NCBI RefSeq assembly: GCF_001507435.1
Contig: NZ_LMWH01000243.1
Coordinates: forward strand, 248,001 to 312,000
Direction of reading: 5' to 3'
DNA length: 64,000 bases
From: Streptomyces sp. NRRL F-5122
GTDB taxonomy: Bacteria; Actinomycetota; Actinomycetes; Streptomycetales; Streptomycetaceae
Part shown: positions 62,328 through 64,000 of the stretch, piece by piece
Position numbering within the stretch: position 1 is the first letter of the stretch
Layout: the number at the start of each line of letters is the position of its first letter
Notes under the pieces: model-generated
Seen by the model: the letters and a program-made list of their open reading frames with translations, nothing else
What the model was told of the DNA's origin: nothing
The model's database searches: none
Position numbers and translations under genes: made by a program

Positions 62328-62687
62328 ATGGCTCTCGCCAAGCTGGGCGTCGTCGTCCTGGACTGTCCCGACCCCCGAGCACTCGCAGGTTTCTACGCCG
62401 AGGTGCTGGGCGGCACGGTGGAGGGCGACGGCGACTGGATCGACCTCAAGGCACCTGACGGGCAGGCGCTGGCGTTCCAGGCCGCGGCCGGGCACGTGCC
62501 GCCGGCGTGGCCGGCCCCCGACGACTCGCAGCAGTTCCACCTGGATCTCGTCGTCGACGATCTCGACACGGCCGAGAAGGGGGTCCTCGCGCTCGGCGCC
62601 AAGCCGCTGGACGCGTCGGATCGCTCGCGCACATGGCGCGTTTACGCGGACCCGGCGGGGCACCCGTTCTGTCTCTGCGCCTGCTGA
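62328..62687 (+). CDS. VOC-family (glyoxalase-like) protein 1
   Basis: 119 residues, two beta-alpha-beta modules of the vicinal oxygen chelate fold (LGVVVLDCPDPRALAGFYAE, FHLDLVVDDLDTAEKGVLAL, YADPAGHPFCLC). No metal triad is certain; members serve in antibiotic binding or methylglyoxal removal. The ATG at 62328 has GAGGAGG six bases upstream. 31 bases before its paralog. Confidence 0.9.
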   Translation: MALAKLGVVVLDCPDPRALAGFYAEVLGGTVEGDGDWIDLKAPDGQALAFQAAAGHVPPAWPAPDDSQQFHLDLVVDDLDTAEKGVLALGAKPLDASDRSRTWRVYADPAGHPFCLCAC

Positions 62688-62718
62688 AAAGGGCGCCGGC
62701 TCATCGAGGAGGCCCACC

Positions 62719-63114
62719 ATGGCACTGCCCGTCGCCCGTATGCGGTCCGTCGTCCTGGACTGCCCGGACCCACGTGCGCTCGCCGAGTTCTACGCCGAGG
62801 TGCTGGGCGGCACGGTGGAGGGCGACGGCGACTGGGTCGACCTGCACGTACCCGCGGGACCCCGGCTCGCCTTCCAGCGGGCGCCGGAACACAAGCCGCC
62901 GGAGTGGCCGAGGGCCGACGCCGACTCGCAGCAGCTGCACCTCGACCTCGACGCCGGTGACACCGTCGAGGCGATCGAGGCGGCCCAGGAGAAGGTGCTC
63001 GCGCTCGGCGCCCGCCCGCTGGACGTGAACGACCTGAACGGCAAACGGGACTTCCGGGTGTACGCGGATCCGGCCGGGCATCCGTTCTGCCTCTGCCGGA
63101 TCGAGCACGCCTAG
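62719..63114 (+). CDS. VOC-family (glyoxalase-like) protein 2
   Basis: 131 residues, paralog of the previous gene (VVLDCPDPRALAEFYAE, LHLDLDAGDTVEAIEAAQ, YADPAGHPFCLCRIE). A 48-base stretch (62788-62835) is identical to 62391-62438, so duplication is recent or maintained by conversion. The ATG follows GAGGAGG-type sequence. Likely co-transcribed with gene 1. Substrate unknown. Confidence 0.9.
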   Translation: MALPVARMRSVVLDCPDPRALAEFYAEVLGGTVEGDGDWVDLHVPAGPRLAFQRAPEHKPPEWPRADADSQQLHLDLDAGDTVEAIEAAQEKVLALGARPLDVNDLNGKRDFRVYADPAGHPFCLCRIEHA

Positions 63115-63129
63115 GTGTGCTGTCCCGGG

Positions 63130-64000
63130 TCAGCCCTCCAGGTCGGTGATCTTCGCCATGGACGGTCCCCGGCTCTGCTGTGCGGCGCGGGCCGTGAAGT
63201 CGGCGGTGCGCAGGACGCGCTGGACGTTGCCCCAGGTCAGAAGCGAGAGATCGGCCTCGGTCCAGCCACGGACGAGGAGTTCGGCGATCAGCGGCGGATA
63301 GCTGGAGGCGTCCGCCAGATCCGAGGTCTGCGCGGCCCCGGAGTCGTAGGCCCCCGACAGGCCGACGCACTCCGGGCCCGCGAGTTCCCGGACGTGGTCG
63401 AGGTGGTCGGCGACGTCCCGCACGGAGGGCCCCGTCTGCTCCGGTGCGAGCGGAACCAGGCACAGCCCCTGAGCCCGGCCCAGCTCGACGAGCACGTCGT
63501 CGGGGAGGTTGACCGGATGCGGGCGCAGGGCGCGGGCCCCGGAGCGGGTGAAGACGACCGGAGCCCTGGACAGTCTGATGGTGCGGTGGACCGTGGCCGC
63601 CGAGGCGCCCGAGAGGTCGGGGAGGACGCCGAGGCGGTCCATCTCCCGCACCACCTCCTCGCCGAACCGGGTGAGTCCGTCGTCACCCGCCCAGGACACG
63701 CCGGAGAGCGTGAGGAGCCTGAGCCCGAGGGCTCGCAGGATGCGCAGGACCCCGAGCGAGTCGCCGAGCGCGCAGGCACCCGCGGGACCGATCACGACGG
63801 AGACGCGGCTGCGGTTGCGCAGATCGGTGATCTGCGCGGCGTCGTCGGCCAGCCGCAGCCCTTCACGGTGGGCCCGTACCGCGGTCAGCACCAGGTCGAG
63901 CCGGTCGAGGGTGGCCTGCGCGGCCCGGTCGCCCGTCGGCTCCCCCGGCAGGTGCAGCGACCAGAACAGCGCGCCCACATACCCCTCCCGCAGTCGCGGC
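63130..64000 (-). CDS. M19 dipeptidase-like pseudoenzyme, N-terminus beyond window
   Basis: At least 290 residues are visible; the frame is open to the edge and reads LREGYVGALFWSLH, matching the [14 protein letters not shown] of the dipeptidase at 57546. Alignment by eye with that enzyme shows the metal ligands gone: AEGGH is PAGAC, DLSH is DLSG, FSHSS is FTRSG and GDYDG is AYDSG. The fold is kept (RLLTLSGVSWAGDDGLTRFG, VADHLDHVRELAGPECVGLS). So it is probably non-catalytic, perhaps a binding or regulatory protein. Convergent with the VOC pair, 15 bases apart. Confidence 0.87.
   Translation of the reverse strand, partial: PRLREGYVGALFWSLHLPGEPTGDRAAQATLDRLDLVLTAVRAHREGLRLADDAAQITDLRNRSRVSVVIGPAGACALGDSLGVLRILRALGLRLLTLSGVSWAGDDGLTRFGEEVVREMDRLGVLPDLSGASAATVHRTIRLSRAPVVFTRSGARALRPHPVNLPDDVLVELGRAQGLCLVPLAPEQTGPSVRDVADHLDHVRELAGPECVGLSGAYDSGAAQTSDLADASSYPPLIAELLVRGWTEADLSLLTWGNVQRVLRTADFTARAAQQSRGPSMAKITDLEG

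Overview
The window is chromosomal DNA from a Streptomyces-type actinomycete. GC content is very high, GTG starts and translationally coupled genes (ATGA/GTGA overlaps) are common, terminators are long GC-rich hairpins, and the window carries a leucyl tRNA with a UAA anticodon (bldA) and a c-di-AMP riboswitch in front of an Rpf gene. From memory, the gene order (rpf genes, eno, divIC, ppx, ndh, bldA, cbs, hut genes, a SigB-like sigma, a peptide transporter, a two-component pair, purK-purE, ugd) resembles the SCO3098-to-SCO3050 stretch of S. coelicolor read in descending order. I could not check this by alignment. There is no insertion sequence, prophage, rRNA operon or CRISPR array.

Layout. 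1-5353: wall-lytic rpf genes, enolase, the divisome protein DivIC, a DUF501 protein and an exopolyphosphatase-family protein. 5354-8743: a regulated NADH dehydrogenase and a CFA-type lipid methyltransferase. 8807-12192: a MacB/FtsX-type ABC transporter. 12611-12696: bldA. 12741-16131: a coupled TetR three-gene operon, an XRE/MmyB-type regulator and an aldo/keto reductase. 16721-25979: PobA, a BI-1-like membrane protein, several small genes, a thiolase, an SGNH esterase and cystathionine beta-synthase.

26081-31853 holds a four-gene quaternary-amine (OpuC-type) ABC transporter facing an aromatic-amino-acid-lyase-fold protein that lacks the Ala-Ser-Gly MIO triad, followed by a coupled RpiR regulator. 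At 36540-41966 lies a hut operon (hutU, an M20 amidohydrolase, hutF, hutI) without hutH. My leading hypothesis is that the first cluster imports and splits a trimethylated histidine (hercynine or ergothioneine) and supplies urocanate-type products. Between the two lie a four-gene Roadblock/LC7 operon with no GTPase partner and a fold-III PLP decarboxylase.

41997-46134: a zinc-finger/RICIN membrane protein with a 2-bp frameshift, then a SigB-family sigma, a STAS anti-anti-sigma factor and an HATPase anti-sigma factor. 46323-50512: a cell-surface operon with two sorting-signal proteins sharing a domain, a WxLIP-like protein broken by a G-run indel, and another secreted membrane protein. 50582-64000: a POT peptide transporter, a two-component system with repeats at its promoter, GtrA, purK-purE-dipeptidase, an acyl-CoA dehydrogenase, UDP-glucose dehydrogenase, a CGNR regulator, two tandem VOC proteins, and a dipeptidase-like pseudoenzyme cut by the right edge.

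All assignments come from reading the sequence and from family knowledge. No search was run.
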